From JABMRW01 sp964396965 (GTDB lineage Bacteria > Chloroflexota > Dehalococcoidia > Dehalococcoidales > BS750m-G39): a stretch of DNA of 46,183 nucleotides. Below are positions 28,628-37,531 of this stretch, piece after piece. Position 1 is the stretch's first letter, and each line of letters begins with the position of its first letter. Location: NCBI GenBank assembly GCA_964396965.1, contig CAYNGD010000014.1:1-46183 (forward strand). The letters are read 5' to 3'. The notes beneath the pieces were generated by a model. It searched no databases. It worked only from the letters and a program-made list of their open reading frames with translations, and was not told where the DNA came from. The position numbers were made by a program, and so were the translations under genes.

Positions 28628-28648
28628 GGGAGGGGCAACGCCCCTCCC
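28628..28648. terminator. Hairpin between convergent genes
   Basis: GGGAGGGGC / GCCCCTCCC is a perfect 9-bp stem with an AAC loop. On the reverse strand it is followed by TGATTTT, so it best serves the dodecin gene; on the forward strand there is no T-tract. Confidence 0.6.
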
Positions 28649-28694
28649 ATCGGTGCTTACATAATATTCGGTTATGGTTGGGCTAGACTACTGC

Positions 28695-28904
28695 CTAACC
28701 CTCATACTTGAAGGATACTCTCACCCTGGCCCGGTAGCTGATGACCTTCCCCTTATCAATCTGCATATCCAGCTCCTCAACCTCGGCGATGCGCAGGTCG
28801 CGCAGCGTCTTGGCCGCCGTCTCCACCGCCACCGTGGCCGCATCCTCCCAGGACTTGGGGCTGCTGCCCACCACCGTGATTATCTTGTAGACACTTTCTG
28901 CCAT
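28695..28904 (-). CDS. Dodecin-family protein
   Basis: A 69-aa small dodecameric flavin/CoA-binding family protein. Hallmarks are YKIITVVGSSPKSWEDAA, the helix ATVAVETAAKTL and the strands ISYRARVRVSFKY. The tryptophan that stacks on flavin in characterised dodecins, normally found in a LRWFEV-like segment, is replaced here (LRIAEVEEL). Ligand binding may therefore differ. GGAGGATAAT precedes the ATG. Confidence 0.88.
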   Translation of the reverse strand: MAESVYKIITVVGSSPKSWEDAATVAVETAAKTLRDLRIAEVEELDMQIDKGKVISYRARVRVSFKYEG

Positions 28905-28971
28905 ATTATCCTCCTTTAACTACTGCGGTATTTCAAGTCTATTAAATAAGTTGCCCATTGTCAATAGTGCG

Positions 28972-29000
28972 TTGTATCCGGCGCCCCCAGAGGCTATACT
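28972..29000 (+). promoter_or_regulatory. Predicted uvrB promoter giving a near-leaderless mRNA
   Basis: TTGTAT (28972-28977), a 17-bp spacer and TATACT (28995-29000). ATG is at 29007, six bases after the -10 box, so transcription should start at or next to the start codon. Confidence 0.55.
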
Positions 29001-29006
29001 ATTATT

Positions 29007-30995
29007 ATGCCCCAGTTCGAGATTGTCTCCGACTTCAGGATGACCGGCGACCAGCCCCAGGCGGTTGATGGGCTGGTGGAAGGTCTAAATAAGGGCTTCA
29101 AGCACCAGACCCTGCTAGGAGTTACCGGCAGCGGCAAGACCTTCACCATGGCCAACGTCATCGCCCGGGTGCAGCGGCCGACGCTGGTCATCTGCCACAA
29201 CAAGACGCTGGCCGCCCAGCTCTCTACCGAGTTCAAGGAGTTCTTCCCCGACAGCGCCGTGGAGTACTTCGTCAGCTACTACGACTACTACCAGCCAGAG
29301 GCCTATATCCCCCGCACCGATACCTTCATCGAGAAGGAGATAGACATCAACGAGGAGATTGACAAGCTGCGCCACGCCGCCACCCGCGCCCTCCTCTCGC
29401 GGCGGGATGTGGTCATCGTGGCCTCGGTCTCCTGCATCTACGGTCTGGGCGAGCCGGAGGAGTACCTCAGCTTCGTCCTGAGCCTCAAGAAGGGGGAGAG
29501 CTACCGTAGAGAGAAGGTCCTCAGGCAGCTGGTGGACATGCAGTACCAGCGCAACGACATCGACTTTACCCGCAGCCGCTTCCGGGTGCGCGGCGATACC
29601 CTGGAGATACAGCCCTCCTATGAAGAATTAGCCCTGAGGATTGAGTTCTTCGGCGACGAGATCGAGCGCATCACGGAGGTAGACCCCCTCACCGGCGAGC
29701 TATTAGGCGAGCTGGACTCGGTGGACATCTACCCCGCCAAGCACTTTGTTACCTCACATAATAAGCTGATGACCGCCATCGAGAGCATCAAGCAGGAATT
29801 GACTGAGCGCTTGGCCGAACTGAAAGGGCAGGGTAAATTATTAGAGGCGGCCCGGCTCGAGGCCCGCACCAACTACGACATCGAGATGCTGCAGGAGGCG
29901 GGCTACTGCCACGCCGTGGAGAACTACTCCCGCCACCTCTCCGGGCGTCCCCCCGGCAGCCCCCCCTCCACCCTGCTCGACTACTTCCCCGATGACTTCC
30001 TCCTCTTCATCGACGAGTCGCACATGACCATCCCCCAGATTCGAGGCATGTACCACGGCGACATCTCCCGCAAGCAGACGCTGGTGGACTACGGCTTCCG
30101 CCTGCCCTCGGCGCTGGACAACCGCCCCTTAAACTTCACCGAGTTCAACCAGCGCCTGAACCAGGTTGTCTATACCTCGGCCACGCCGGCAGAGTACGAG
30201 TACAAGCACAGCCAGCAGGTGGTGGAACAGCTGGTCCGCCCCACCGGCCTGCTGGAGCCGACCATCGAAATCAAACCCACCAAGGGCCAGATTGACGATC
30301 TGCTGGAGCAGATCAAGGCCAGGGTGGACAAAAAGGAGCGCTGCCTGGTGACCACCCTGACCAAGCGCATGGCCGAGGAGCTGGCCGACTACCTCATCGA
30401 GATGGGCATCAAGACCCACTACCTCCACTCCGAGATTGACACCCTGGAGAGGGTGGAAATACTGCGCGACCTCCGCCTCGGCGTCTACGACGTTGTCGTC
30501 GGTATCAACCTGCTGCGTGAGGGTCTCGACCTGCCCGAGGTCAGCCTGGTGGCCATCCTCGACGCCGATAAAGAGGGCTACCTCAGGTCTGAAGGTGCTC
30601 TAATCCAGACGATGGGCCGCGCCGCCCGCCACATTGACGGGCACGTCATCATGTACGCCGACATTGTCACCAGCTCGATGCAGGCCGCCATCGACGAGAC
30701 CAGGCGCCGCCGCCGCATCCAGGAGGCCTATAATAAGGAGCACGGCATCACCCCCCAGGGCATCAGGAAGGCCATCAAGGACATCACCGAGCGGGTCAGG
30801 GTGGCCGCCGAGGTCCATGCCGTCTATGACGCCACCGCCCCCCGCACCAGAGAGGACGTCGCCCGGCTGGTCAAGGAGCTCGAGGGACAGATGAAGACCG
30901 CCGCCCGCAACCTCGAGTTCGAGAAGGCGGCATTAATCCGCGACCGCATCATCGAGCTGCGCAAAGAGTTCGAGCCGGTGGAGATAAAGAAGTGA
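29007..30995 (+). CDS. uvrB: UvrABC system protein B
   Basis: A 662-aa damage-verification helicase of nucleotide excision repair. Walker A GVTGSGKTFTMA, the beta-hairpin region YYDYYQPEAYIPRTDTFIEK, DESHMTIPQIRGMY (motif II region), GINLLREGLDLPEVSLVAILDADKEG and QTMGRAARH are visible. The C-terminal UVR motif (LEGQMKTAARNLEFEKAALIRDRI) interacts with UvrC. It has no Shine-Dalgarno site. Its stop overlaps the GTG of the next small gene. Confidence 0.97.
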   Translation: MPQFEIVSDFRMTGDQPQAVDGLVEGLNKGFKHQTLLGVTGSGKTFTMANVIARVQRPTLVICHNKTLAAQLSTEFKEFFPDSAVEYFVSYYDYYQPEAYIPRTDTFIEKEIDINEEIDKLRHAATRALLSRRDVVIVASVSCIYGLGEPEEYLSFVLSLKKGESYRREKVLRQLVDMQYQRNDIDFTRSRFRVRGDTLEIQPSYEELALRIEFFGDEIERITEVDPLTGELLGELDSVDIYPAKHFVTSHNKLMTAIESIKQELTERLAELKGQGKLLEAARLEARTNYDIEMLQEAGYCHAVENYSRHLSGRPPGSPPSTLLDYFPDDFLLFIDESHMTIPQIRGMYHGDISRKQTLVDYGFRLPSALDNRPLNFTEFNQRLNQVVYTSATPAEYEYKHSQQVVEQLVRPTGLLEPTIEIKPTKGQIDDLLEQIKARVDKKERCLVTTLTKRMAEELADYLIEMGIKTHYLHSEIDTLERVEILRDLRLGVYDVVVGINLLREGLDLPEVSLVAILDADKEGYLRSEGALIQTMGRAARHIDGHVIMYADIVTSSMQAAIDETRRRRRIQEAYNKEHGITPQGIRKAIKDITERVRVAAEVHAVYDATAPRTREDVARLVKELEGQMKTAARNLEFEKAALIRDRIIELRKEFEPVEIKK

Positions 30996-31138
30996 CCAAT
31001 AACGAGGTAGAGACCAAGCAGGAGCGCCGGGAAAAGAAGCTCCAGAAAAAGCGCGAGCGCATGGCCAAGCACGGCAAGAATTTAGCTAAGGTCTATATGG
31101 ATGCGATTATGAAGCGGTTAAGGGGGAAGGGGAAGTGA
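30992..31138 (+). CDS. Small very basic protein, 48 aa, coupled to uvrB
   Basis: GTG 30992 overlaps the uvrB stop (GTGA), and the frame runs 48 codons. The product is highly charged (KQERREKKLQKKRERMAKHG, then RLRGKGK), predicted as one long helix. This suggests nucleic-acid or ribosome contact but no family is recognised. The overlap argues for coupled translation with uvrB. Confidence 0.5.
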   Translation: MTNNEVETKQERREKKLQKKRERMAKHGKNLAKVYMDAIMKRLRGKGK

Positions 31139-31148
31139 AGGGGCAGTA

Positions 31149-31177
31149 TTGACTGCTACGGAAAACGGTGTTATGTT
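31149..31177 (+). promoter_or_regulatory. Predicted promoter of the DUF2806-like gene, near-leaderless
   Basis: TTGACT (31149-31154), a 17-bp spacer and TATGTT (31172-31177). ATG 31187 follows by 9 bp without a Shine-Dalgarno site. Confidence 0.5.
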
Positions 31178-31186
31178 AATGAACAA

Positions 31187-32062
31187 ATGACTGACGGATT
31201 TTCTCTAATCAAAATCGATGGCAAAATCGCAGAGCCAGCGACGGTTTTAATTCAGAAGATATCCGATGCTGTCGGTGGCTTATACAAGCCTTATCAGATT
31301 AGGCGTGTCGCAAAGGCAGAGGCTGAAGCAGAGGTTATAAAAGAGCAGGCTCAGATTGAAATCACTAACCTTCAACGCAGAGCACTTGCCCGTTTCGTCT
31401 CCGAAGAAGCACAGAAGCAAAATAACATTGAATCAATCACAGAAAAAGCCATCCCTCAGCTAAACGCTTCCTCCAATCCCCAAAACATGGAGAACGATTG
31501 GATAACTAATTTCTTTGATAAGTGTCGTATCGTCTCAGATGAGGAGATGCAGTTATTATGGGCAAAGATACTCGCAGGTGAGGCGAATTCCCCAGGAACT
31601 TATTCGAAGCGAACCGTTAATTCTTTAGGCTCTTTAGACAAGCGTGACGCGCAGCTATTTACCAATCTTTGCAGCTTCGGGTTCGTAATTATTGAAGAAT
31701 TCACTCCTTTGATTTATGATGAACAGTCATCAATATACAACGACCAACAAATCGACTTTGATACGTTAACCCATTTGGATAGTATTGGCCTTATTAGATT
31801 TGAGCCACTAACCGGTCTTTCAAAGATCAAACTATCCCAGCAAATAGATATTTACTATCACGGGACCGCTTTCAAAGCAGAATTCAAGAATCCTGAGAAT
31901 AACGATATGGAAATAGGCAAGGTTATTCTCAGCAGCACTGGAAAGGAACTTGCAAGAATCTGCAATTCAAAACCAATAGATGGATTCCTCGATTATGTCA
32001 TTGGAAGATTGTCTCACAAAGGACTGGTTATCTACTCACCATATCCAAAACCAGAAATATAA
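31187..32062 (+). CDS. DUF2806-like protein, 291 aa, low GC
   Basis: A protein resembling the DUF2806/TIGR03899 families: an N-terminal segment GLYKPYQIRRVAKAEAEAEVI that can form a long helix, then EDW/NDW-like NMENDWITNFFDKCRIVSDEEMQLLWAKILAGEANSPG (split here only for description), which is the typical core. The C-terminal half (VILSSTGKELARIC) looks winged-helix-like. The function of the family is not known to me. GC content is plainly lower than in uvrB and ftsK on both sides, so recent transfer is likely. Confidence 0.7.
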   Translation: MTDGFSLIKIDGKIAEPATVLIQKISDAVGGLYKPYQIRRVAKAEAEAEVIKEQAQIEITNLQRRALARFVSEEAQKQNNIESITEKAIPQLNASSNPQNMENDWITNFFDKCRIVSDEEMQLLWAKILAGEANSPGTYSKRTVNSLGSLDKRDAQLFTNLCSFGFVIIEEFTPLIYDEQSSIYNDQQIDFDTLTHLDSIGLIRFEPLTGLSKIKLSQQIDIYYHGTAFKAEFKNPENNDMEIGKVILSSTGKELARICNSKPIDGFLDYVIGRLSHKGLVIYSPYPKPEI

Positions 32063-32160
32063 CAAACTAGTCACCTACCCCTTATCTCCCTTTCCCCTCC
32101 TCTCACCCATAATACCCCCAACTTAACATATTGACAATACCCAAAAAAGCAGGGTGTTTT

Positions 32161-32183
32161 TAAGAGGGGTGCCACCCCTCTTT
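32161..32183. terminator. Hairpin downstream of the DUF2806-like gene
   Basis: TAAGAGGGGTG / ACCCCTCTTTA forms an almost perfect stem with a CC loop. It is flanked by T-rich sequence on both strands. The rest of 32063-32312 holds no gene; a GGGCGGCGGGCGGGAA stretch (32191-32206) weakly recalls the dispersed repeat arms. Confidence 0.5.
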
Positions 32184-32321
32184 ACCTTAAAAGGGCGGCG
32201 GGCGGGAATAGATATAAAGATATGTTGTCAAGACCCCTGAAGGACAAAAAAAGTCCCCCTATTGACAAGTAGTAGTATAATAGCGGTGGCACCGACTATC
32301 TAGTAAAAGTAGGTGGTAGAG

Positions 32322-32570
32322 ATGGCCGAGATTCCAAAGGACATGAAGTTCCTGCTTTTCGGATTTGGGGCTAGGTGGCACGCAAAGTGTATGATGGTCT
32401 TAAACTGGCTGGGCCTGGCCAGCTTGATAGTGGGAATAATAAGCGCCGCTATTGGTAAAGGGCTTGGCCTGGGGGCGACAAACTGGATACTGATAGCGAT
32501 TGCACTCTGGCTATGGGGTCTAGCATCGTGGTTTACGTCATACCATGCCGCCAAGGAAGGGATAAAATAA
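32322..32570 (+). CDS. Small two-TM membrane protein, 82 aa
   Basis: An unrecognised membrane protein with two hydrophobic helices (WLGLASLIVGIISAAIG and NWILIAIALWLWGLASW) and a short polar N-terminus. ATG 32322 is preferred over GTG 32313 because AGGTGG lies 5 bp before it. A TATAAT box at 32276-32281 may be its -10 element. It converges on ftsK with 1 bp between the stops. Confidence 0.65.
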   Translation: MAEIPKDMKFLLFGFGARWHAKCMMVLNWLGLASLIVGIISAAIGKGLGLGATNWILIAIALWLWGLASWFTSYHAAKEGIK

Positions 32571-32571
32571 C

Positions 32572-34764
32572 CTAGACCTCCTCCCCCTCTCCTCTCTTAA
32601 ATCCCTCCTCCTCAAGATCCTCCATGATGCGGGCGGCGCGGGGGTAGCCGATGCGCAGCCGCCGCTGCAAGAAGGATGTTGATATGTGCTCGTGCTCACG
32701 GGCAAGCTGCCGAGCGGCGTCCATTAGGGGGTCGGCGGGAAAGCCTCCCCTCACCCCTACCGTAGGGGTGACCTCCTCCATCCGGGGCATCACCGCCTCC
32801 TCGCCCTTCTGGCTGTTCCAGAAATAGACCAGCCGCTCCACCTCGGCATCGGAGGTATAGCAACCCTGGAGGCGCTTGGGCTTGGCCGCCTCGGTGGGCA
32901 TAAAGAGCATGTCCCCCCGTCCCAGCAGCTTTTCGGCGCCGCCCATGTCCAGGATGGTGCGCGAGTCCACCTGGGAGGTGACGGCGAAGCTGATGCGGGT
33001 GGGGAAGTTGGCCTTGATCAGGCCGGTGACAACATCCACCGAGGGGCGCTGGGTGGCCACGATAAGGTGGATGCCGGTGGCGCGGGCCAGTTGAGCCAGA
33101 CGGCAAAGGACGTGCTCCACCTCGTCAAAGCCGGCCATCATCAGGTCGGCCAGCTCGTCAATAACCAGTACCAGGTAGGGGAGCCTCTCCCCGGCCTCCT
33201 TGCTCTTGTTATAGCCCTCGATGTTGCGGGCGCCGGCGGTAGCCAGCTTCTGATACCTCTTGTCCATCTCCTGGTTGAGCCAGCGCAGCGTGCCTACCGC
33301 CTTATTGGTATCAACGATGACCGGGGCGGCCAGATGAGGCACGCTGTTGTAGGAGGTCAGCTCCACCCGCTTGGGGTCAACCATGATGAACTGTACCTCA
33401 CTGGGCGGGGCGTGCATCAGCAGGCAGCAGATGATTGAGTTTAAGCAGACCGTCTTGCCGCTGCCGGTGGCCCCGGCGATAAGCAGGTGGGGCATCTTGG
33501 ACAGGTCGGCTGCCACCGCCTCCCCGCCGGCACCCTTGCCCAGCGCCAGCGCCAGCTTGGACTTGGCCTTGAGCTTCTGGAAGGCGCTGGTCTCCAGCAC
33601 CCCCCGCAGGCTGACCATGCCGTAGATGGTGTTGGGCACCTCCACCCCCACCATAGACTTGCCCGGCACCGGGGCCTCAATCCTGATGCTGGGGGCGGCC
33701 AGGGCCAGGGCCAGGTCGTTGGCCAGCGAGGTAATCCTCTCCACCTTGACCCTGGTCTTGGAGACCTCCTCCTGCCTTATCTGGATATTGCCGTCCCGGT
33801 CCCGCTCCTTTATCTCCCTCATTTTGCGGTCCCAGCCCGGCTCTATGCCGAACTGGGTGACGGTGGGGCCGGCGTTTATCTGCACCACCTTGGCCTCAAC
33901 GCCGTAGCTGGCCAGGGCGTCCTCGATAATCTTGGCCCGCTGCATATTGTCCGCCTGCCCGAACTCGACGTCGGGCACGCTGTCCAGAATATCAATCGGC
34001 GGCAGCCGCCAGCCGTCAACGGTAACCAGCGACGGCGACTCGCCATATTTCTTCCAGACCTCCTGGGCCACCTGCCGCAGCTCCTGCTGGGCCGGGGTGG
34101 GGGCAAGCAATGGTGGCTCCGCTTCCGGCTCTCTTAGCGGCGGCTGGGGTGTAATCAGCGGGGGCGGTGCCATTACCGGGGGTGGTGTCGGTTTTTCAAG
34201 GGTTGGGGGTGGGACGTAGGCCTGCGGCCTGGGGGTGGGGCGTTCCCGGAGCTTCCGGCCCACCCAGCTGAAAAATTTGCCCAAAAGCCGCCAGCTTAAG
34301 CCCGGGGCCACCAGGATAAAGCCTAAGATTGCCAGCCCCAGCAGGCGCAGCGCCCCCAGGACAGGGTTAGCCCCGATAATCCCCTGGCCGAAGCTCCCCC
34401 CCAGCCCCCAGAAAGACATTATCCCCCAGGCGACAAAGATAAAGGCGATGCCGCCCAGCCACTGGTTCCAGTGGTAGATAAAGGAGAGAACCCGCTGCCC
34501 CCAGATTATTCCCACCAGCGTGCCCAGGGCCAGGACCAGGAAGAAAAGACCCCAGCCGAACAGGGCTAAGGTGCCATCCCAGATTCCGGACGCCCAGGTG
34601 GCAATCGTCGACCAGTACCAGAAGGCCAGCCCAACGATAATCACCGCCAGTATCAGCCGTCTCACCGGCGGCAGCCAGATGAAGTGGAAAAACCGCCTCA
34701 ACCCCGACCCGCCCCTGGGCCTGGCCTCTCTCCCCGTCTGGCGCTTGGCTTTCCTTTTAGCCAT
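32572..34764 (-). CDS. ftsK: DNA translocase FtsK/SpoIIIE
   Basis: A 730-aa septal DNA pump for chromosome segregation. The N-terminus has about four membrane helices (about residues 28-170), then a Pro-rich linker (PPPVMAPPPLITPQPPLREP), the alpha/beta motor with Walker A IAGATGSGKTVCLN and Walker B LVLVIDELADLMM, and a C-terminal gamma winged-helix domain (STSFLQRRLRIGYPRAARIMEDLE). Length is normal. It starts 4 bp after rnj in the same operon. Confidence 0.96.
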   Translation of the reverse strand: MAKRKAKRQTGREARPRGGSGLRRFFHFIWLPPVRRLILAVIIVGLAFWYWSTIATWASGIWDGTLALFGWGLFFLVLALGTLVGIIWGQRVLSFIYHWNQWLGGIAFIFVAWGIMSFWGLGGSFGQGIIGANPVLGALRLLGLAILGFILVAPGLSWRLLGKFFSWVGRKLRERPTPRPQAYVPPPTLEKPTPPPVMAPPPLITPQPPLREPEAEPPLLAPTPAQQELRQVAQEVWKKYGESPSLVTVDGWRLPPIDILDSVPDVEFGQADNMQRAKIIEDALASYGVEAKVVQINAGPTVTQFGIEPGWDRKMREIKERDRDGNIQIRQEEVSKTRVKVERITSLANDLALALAAPSIRIEAPVPGKSMVGVEVPNTIYGMVSLRGVLETSAFQKLKAKSKLALALGKGAGGEAVAADLSKMPHLLIAGATGSGKTVCLNSIICCLLMHAPPSEVQFIMVDPKRVELTSYNSVPHLAAPVIVDTNKAVGTLRWLNQEMDKRYQKLATAGARNIEGYNKSKEAGERLPYLVLVIDELADLMMAGFDEVEHVLCRLAQLARATGIHLIVATQRPSVDVVTGLIKANFPTRISFAVTSQVDSRTILDMGGAEKLLGRGDMLFMPTEAAKPKRLQGCYTSDAEVERLVYFWNSQKGEEAVMPRMEEVTPTVGVRGGFPADPLMDAARQLAREHEHISTSFLQRRLRIGYPRAARIMEDLEEEGFKRGEGEEV

Positions 34765-34768
34765 ATCA

Positions 34769-36439
34769 CTAAACCTTGACCATGACCGGTAGAATCATGG
34801 GACGGCGCTTGGTCTGGTCGTAGTAGAACTTGTACAGTATATCCCTGACCTTGGCGTAGATAAAGCCCCAGTCAGCCGGGCGGGCACCGCTGTGGTCTAG
34901 AGCCTTGGCCACCAGGTCGCGGCTCTCCTCAATCATGTCCTTGGCCTCCCGGGTATCGACAAAGCCCCGCGAGACGATATCGGGGCGGCCCACCAGCTTG
35001 CCGGTCTGGCGGTTGACAGTGATAATCACCATCACGATGCCGTCCCGCGACAGCATCCTGCGGTCGCGCAGTACCACCGTGCCGACATCGCCCACGCTCA
35101 GGCCGTCGACATAGACATTGCCCGAGCTGACCTTGCCGTCCACCTTCCCTGACCACTGGCCGAGCTCGAGGACATCGCCGTCCTCCAGCAGGAAGATATT
35201 TTTCTCCGGGATGCCCACCGACTGGGCCAGCTTGGCGTGAAAGCTGAGGTGGCGGAACTCGCCGTGAATGGGCATAAAAAATCTGGGCTTGACCAGGTTC
35301 AGCAGCAGCTTCAGCTCCTCCTGGCTGCCGTGCCCGTGGACGTGGACCTGGGCTACCTTGTCGTAGAGCACCTGGGCCCCCTGCCGGAAGAGGCTGTCCA
35401 CAGTGCGGTTGATGAGGGCCTCGTTGCCGGGGACGGGGGTAGCCGAAAGCACCACCGTGTCCCCGCGCAGGATATGGACGTGGCGGTGGTCCTGGTTGGC
35501 GATGCGCACCAGGGCCGAGGTCGGCTCCCCCTGGCTGCCGGTGGTGACGAAGACCACCTTGTTATGGGGGGTATTCTTAAGCTCGTCTATCCGGGCCAGT
35601 ATGCCTTCGGGGGCCTTGAGGTAGCCCAGCTCCAGGGTCATTTTCACTATATCGGTCATACTCCGCCCGATAATAAAAACCCGGCGTTCATGCCGGGCGG
35701 CGGCGTCAATAACCTGCTGGATTCTGGATACCAGCGAGGAGAAGGTGGTCACAATCACCCGGCCCGGCGCCTCGGCCATGACCCGGTCCAGGTTCTCGCC
35801 CACCAGCCTCTCCGAAGGGGTATAGCCGGGCAGTTCGGCATAGGTGGAGTCCGACATCAGCAGCAGCACCCCCTGCGCCCCCAACTGGGCCAGCCGGGAA
35901 AGGTCGGTAGGCTTGCCGTCTACTGGGGTATAGTCCAGCTTAAAATCGCCGCTGTGGACTATTGCTCCCAGCGGGGTGTGGATAATCAGACCGGCGGCAT
36001 CGGGTATGCTGTGGCAGACCGGGAAAAACTCCACCCTGAACCGGCCCAGGTTCACCTGGCCGCCGTAGGGCACCGCATGGAGCTTGGCCCCGGCCAGCGC
36101 CTTTCTCTCCTTGAGCTTCACCTCGATAAGGCCGTTGGTCAGCTTGGTGGAATAGACCGGCGCCTCAAGCTGGGGCAGGAGGTAGGGCAGGGCGCCGATA
36201 TGGTCTTCGTGGCCGTGGGTGATAACGATGCCTTTTATCCTATCTTTCTTGTCCAGCAGGTAGCTGATGTCGGGGATGACCAGGTCAATGCCCAGCATTT
36301 CCTCACCGGGAAACATCAGCCCGGCATCAATGATGATGATATCGTTTTCGTATTCCATCACCATCATGTTCTTGCCGATTTCGGAAAGCCCCCCCAGGGG
36401 GATTATTTTTAACTTCGATTTAGCCTTTGGTTTAGCCAT
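34769..36439 (-). CDS. rnj: Ribonuclease J
   Basis: A 556-aa metallo-beta-lactamase/beta-CASP RNase (5'-3' exo- and endonuclease) for mRNA decay and rRNA processing. The metal motif is HGHEDHIGALPYL, followed by HSGDFKLDYTPVDGKP, SDSTYAELPGYTPSE, the beta-CASP domain with GRSMTDIV, and VHVHGHGSQEE and PIHGEFRHL. It lies between udg and ftsK with short spacers. Confidence 0.95.
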   Translation of the reverse strand: MAKPKAKSKLKIIPLGGLSEIGKNMMVMEYENDIIIIDAGLMFPGEEMLGIDLVIPDISYLLDKKDRIKGIVITHGHEDHIGALPYLLPQLEAPVYSTKLTNGLIEVKLKERKALAGAKLHAVPYGGQVNLGRFRVEFFPVCHSIPDAAGLIIHTPLGAIVHSGDFKLDYTPVDGKPTDLSRLAQLGAQGVLLLMSDSTYAELPGYTPSERLVGENLDRVMAEAPGRVIVTTFSSLVSRIQQVIDAAARHERRVFIIGRSMTDIVKMTLELGYLKAPEGILARIDELKNTPHNKVVFVTTGSQGEPTSALVRIANQDHRHVHILRGDTVVLSATPVPGNEALINRTVDSLFRQGAQVLYDKVAQVHVHGHGSQEELKLLLNLVKPRFFMPIHGEFRHLSFHAKLAQSVGIPEKNIFLLEDGDVLELGQWSGKVDGKVSSGNVYVDGLSVGDVGTVVLRDRRMLSRDGIVMVIITVNRQTGKLVGRPDIVSRGFVDTREAKDMIEESRDLVAKALDHSGARPADWGFIYAKVRDILYKFYYDQTKRRPMILPVMVKV

Positions 36440-36449
36440 TATCTTTCAC

Positions 36450-37046
36450 CTAAAACATGCTTAGTTGCTCTGGCTCCTGCTTGGCCTCGGCCACGCCTTC
36501 GGCTTCGGCCAGGAGCGTCGGAATCCGGCGCATATCCTCCTCTATGGCCTGGCGCAGGCTGGCCTGGTGCAGCGCCGCCGCCGGGTGGTACATGGCGTAG
36601 TAGATAACGTTATCCCGCTTCTGGGCGGTGCCGTGAATCTTGCTGATGCTCTTGCCGGGGAAGAACATGGCCATGGAGTAACGCCCCAGGGTGACAATCA
36701 TCTTGGGCTGGATAATCTCAATCTGGCGTTTCAGGTAGGGGCGGCAGTTCTGAATCTCGGTGGGCAGAGGGTCTCGGTTTCCTTGAGGGCGGCACTTAAT
36801 CACATTGGCGATGTAGACCTGCTTGCGGCTCAGGCCGATATAGGCCAGCAGCTCGTCCAGAAATTTACCGGCCGGCCCGACGAATGGGCGTCCCTGCTGG
36901 TCTTCGTGCCAGCCTGGTGCCTCGCCGATAAACATTATGGCTGCATCCTCCGCCCCCTCCCCCGGCACCGCCCTGTTCCGATATTTAGCTATCTCGCACT
37001 GCTGGCAACGCTCGATTTCCTGGTTAAGCTCGCTCAGAGCTGACAT
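36450..37046 (-). CDS. Uracil-DNA glycosylase, family 4 (Fe-S type)
   Basis: A 198-aa glycosylase that removes uracil from DNA. Family-4 motifs are GEAPGWHEDQQGRPFVGPAG and MYHPAA; cysteines for a 4Fe-4S cluster are at CQQCEIAKYR, KCRPQGNRDP and in QNCRPYL. The second gene of the acpS-udg-rnj-ftsK operon. The C-terminus is extended by an acidic tail. Confidence 0.94.
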   Translation of the reverse strand: MSALSELNQEIERCQQCEIAKYRNRAVPGEGAEDAAIMFIGEAPGWHEDQQGRPFVGPAGKFLDELLAYIGLSRKQVYIANVIKCRPQGNRDPLPTEIQNCRPYLKRQIEIIQPKMIVTLGRYSMAMFFPGKSISKIHGTAQKRDNVIYYAMYHPAAALHQASLRQAIEEDMRRIPTLLAEAEGVAEAKQEPEQLSMF

Positions 37047-37086
37047 ACTAACCGGCCTTTTGATTTATGATATCACGGGCAATATG

Positions 37087-37449
37087 TCAAGTCAATTTCC
37101 TATCACCGCTGGCGAAGGCGACGGCGTATTCTTTAGAGTGGGAGAGGCTGACCGCCAGCTCACTCAGCCCCATCACTTTGGCCTGCTGCTGCGCCCGGCC
37201 GTAGAGATTGACCACCGGCTGGCCGCCGGGGCCGGACAGTACCTCGATATCTTTGAGGCTGGCTTCCCCGCCCAACGCCTTAATCACCGCTTCCTTGGCG
37301 GCGAAGCGGGCCGCCAGCGAGGGCAGCTTTTGGCGGTAGAGCTTTAGCTCCGAATCGGTATAGACCCGGTTGAGTAAGCCTTCCCCCCAGCGGGCGACCG
37401 CCTTTTCCAGGCGGGCTATTTCGACGATATCGACGCCAATACAGTGCAT
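37087..37449 (-). CDS. acpS: Holo-[acyl-carrier-protein] synthase
   Basis: A 120-aa phosphopantetheinyl transferase that moves the CoA 4'-phosphopantetheine to acyl carrier protein. MHCIGVDIVEIARLEKAV carries the Mg-binding Asp; ARFAAKEAVIKALG has the second acidic motif; LSHSKEYAVAFA follows. ATG 37449 gives the family N-terminus and is preferred over an upstream ATG at 37464. First gene of a reverse operon. Confidence 0.94.
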   Translation of the reverse strand: MHCIGVDIVEIARLEKAVARWGEGLLNRVYTDSELKLYRQKLPSLAARFAAKEAVIKALGGEASLKDIEVLSGPGGQPVVNLYGRAQQQAKVMGLSELAVSLSHSKEYAVAFASGDRKLT

Positions 37450-37531
37450 AACCGGCCTTAACATAAAACTGCTTTTGGGGATTATAGTCTATTTTAGGGG
37501 TGTGTTCAAGCTTGGGACAGCCCAAAATTTT

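Noticed and set aside
35237..36412. Long forward ORF (391 aa) inside the RNase J region
   Set aside because: It is the antisense frame of a clear RNase J gene, with low-complexity His/Gln-rich translation typical of GC-rich shadows.
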